Positions 5,880 to 6,044 of a stretch of 6,044 nucleotides of DNA are shown here, one piece after another. The translations under genes were made by a program, and so were the position numbers. The stretch's first letter is position 1, and each line of letters starts with the position of its first letter. Under the pieces are notes generated by a model. That model was not told where the DNA came from. It searched no databases and was given only the letters and a program-made list of their open reading frames with translations. The stretch spans positions 36,990 to 43,033 of the forward strand of contig DDYL01000130.1 in NCBI GenBank assembly GCA_002347925.1. The letters run 5' to 3'. This DNA is from Chloroflexi bacterium UBA2235. GTDB taxonomy: Bacteria; Chloroflexota; UBA11872; UBA12225.

Positions 5880-6044
5880 CCCAGGGAACTGACCCAAGTG
5901 ACGCCATTCGCGAGTCCCCGGAACCGTCACCATCACCTGCAAACGTGACCGGGGTTGAAGTTCCCGTCATCGCCATCGGCCCCGAAGAAGTGGCCACAAC
6001 GCCGCTCGACGCTCATTTGCCCGACGACCGATCGTCGGACGGAG
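5876..6044 (+). CDS. Unrecognised protein, disordered N-terminus (cut by window edge)
   Basis: A reading frame opens at GTG 5876, overlapping the methyltransferase stop in a four-base GTGA, and stays open for 56 codons to the window edge. A GAGG ribosome site sits seven bases upstream. The visible residues are rich in Pro, Glu, Asp, Ser and Thr (for example ESPEPSPSPANVTG, then EVPVIAIGPEEVATTPLD), with no signal peptide, membrane segment or known motif, so it reads as a flexible acidic leader before a domain outside the window. The position suggests the same operon and pathway. Such leaders are found on cytosolic ends of membrane proteins and on some enzymes, so a flippase, glycosyltransferase or other enzyme could follow; that is a guess. 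I do not recognise the gene. Confidence 0.6.
   Translation, partial: MTQGTDPSDAIRESPEPSPSPANVTGVEVPVIAIGPEEVATTPLDAHLPDDRSSDG

Overview
The window looks like chromosomal DNA from a bacterium, most probably an actinobacterium. It is moderately GC-rich by eye (not counted), uses GTG starts, and has a TANNNT -10 box only seven bases ahead of a start codon, which is typical of leaderless transcripts in that phylum. No rRNA, tRNA, CRISPR array, insertion sequence or long repeat was seen. The taxon is an inference from style, not from a marker gene.

Layout. The left third (1-1583) is on the minus strand. It holds the first 165 codons of a histidinol-phosphate aminotransferase (hisC, running off the left edge) and, upstream of it in the same direction, a complete P1-family (DmpA/NylC-like) self-cleaving N-terminal-nucleophile hydrolase. 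A divergent region of about 140 bases (1584-1723) separates these from a plus-strand block filling the rest of the window.

The plus-strand block is a surface-glycan or amino-sugar cassette. In order it has a family 2 glycosyltransferase of the polyprenyl-phosphate sugar type (1724-2545), an extended-SDR sugar epimerase/dehydratase with an altered active site (2615-3703), and a DegT/DnrJ/EryC1/StrS sugar aminotransferase (3759-4913). After a 195-base gap come a class I SAM methyltransferase (5109-5879) and the start of an unrecognised Pro/Glu-rich protein whose GTG overlaps the methyltransferase stop (5876 to the edge).

Working model (inference): the SDR protein and the aminotransferase convert a nucleotide sugar to an amino sugar, the methyltransferase may decorate it or another sugar, and the glycosyltransferase moves a sugar onto a lipid carrier or acceptor. 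Nothing in the window fixes the sugar. No nucleotidyltransferase, canonical 4,6-dehydratase, flippase or polymerase is present here, so the pathway is incomplete within the window. The most unusual feature is that the SDR protein has Asn at both the Tyr and the Lys positions of the YxxxK motif.
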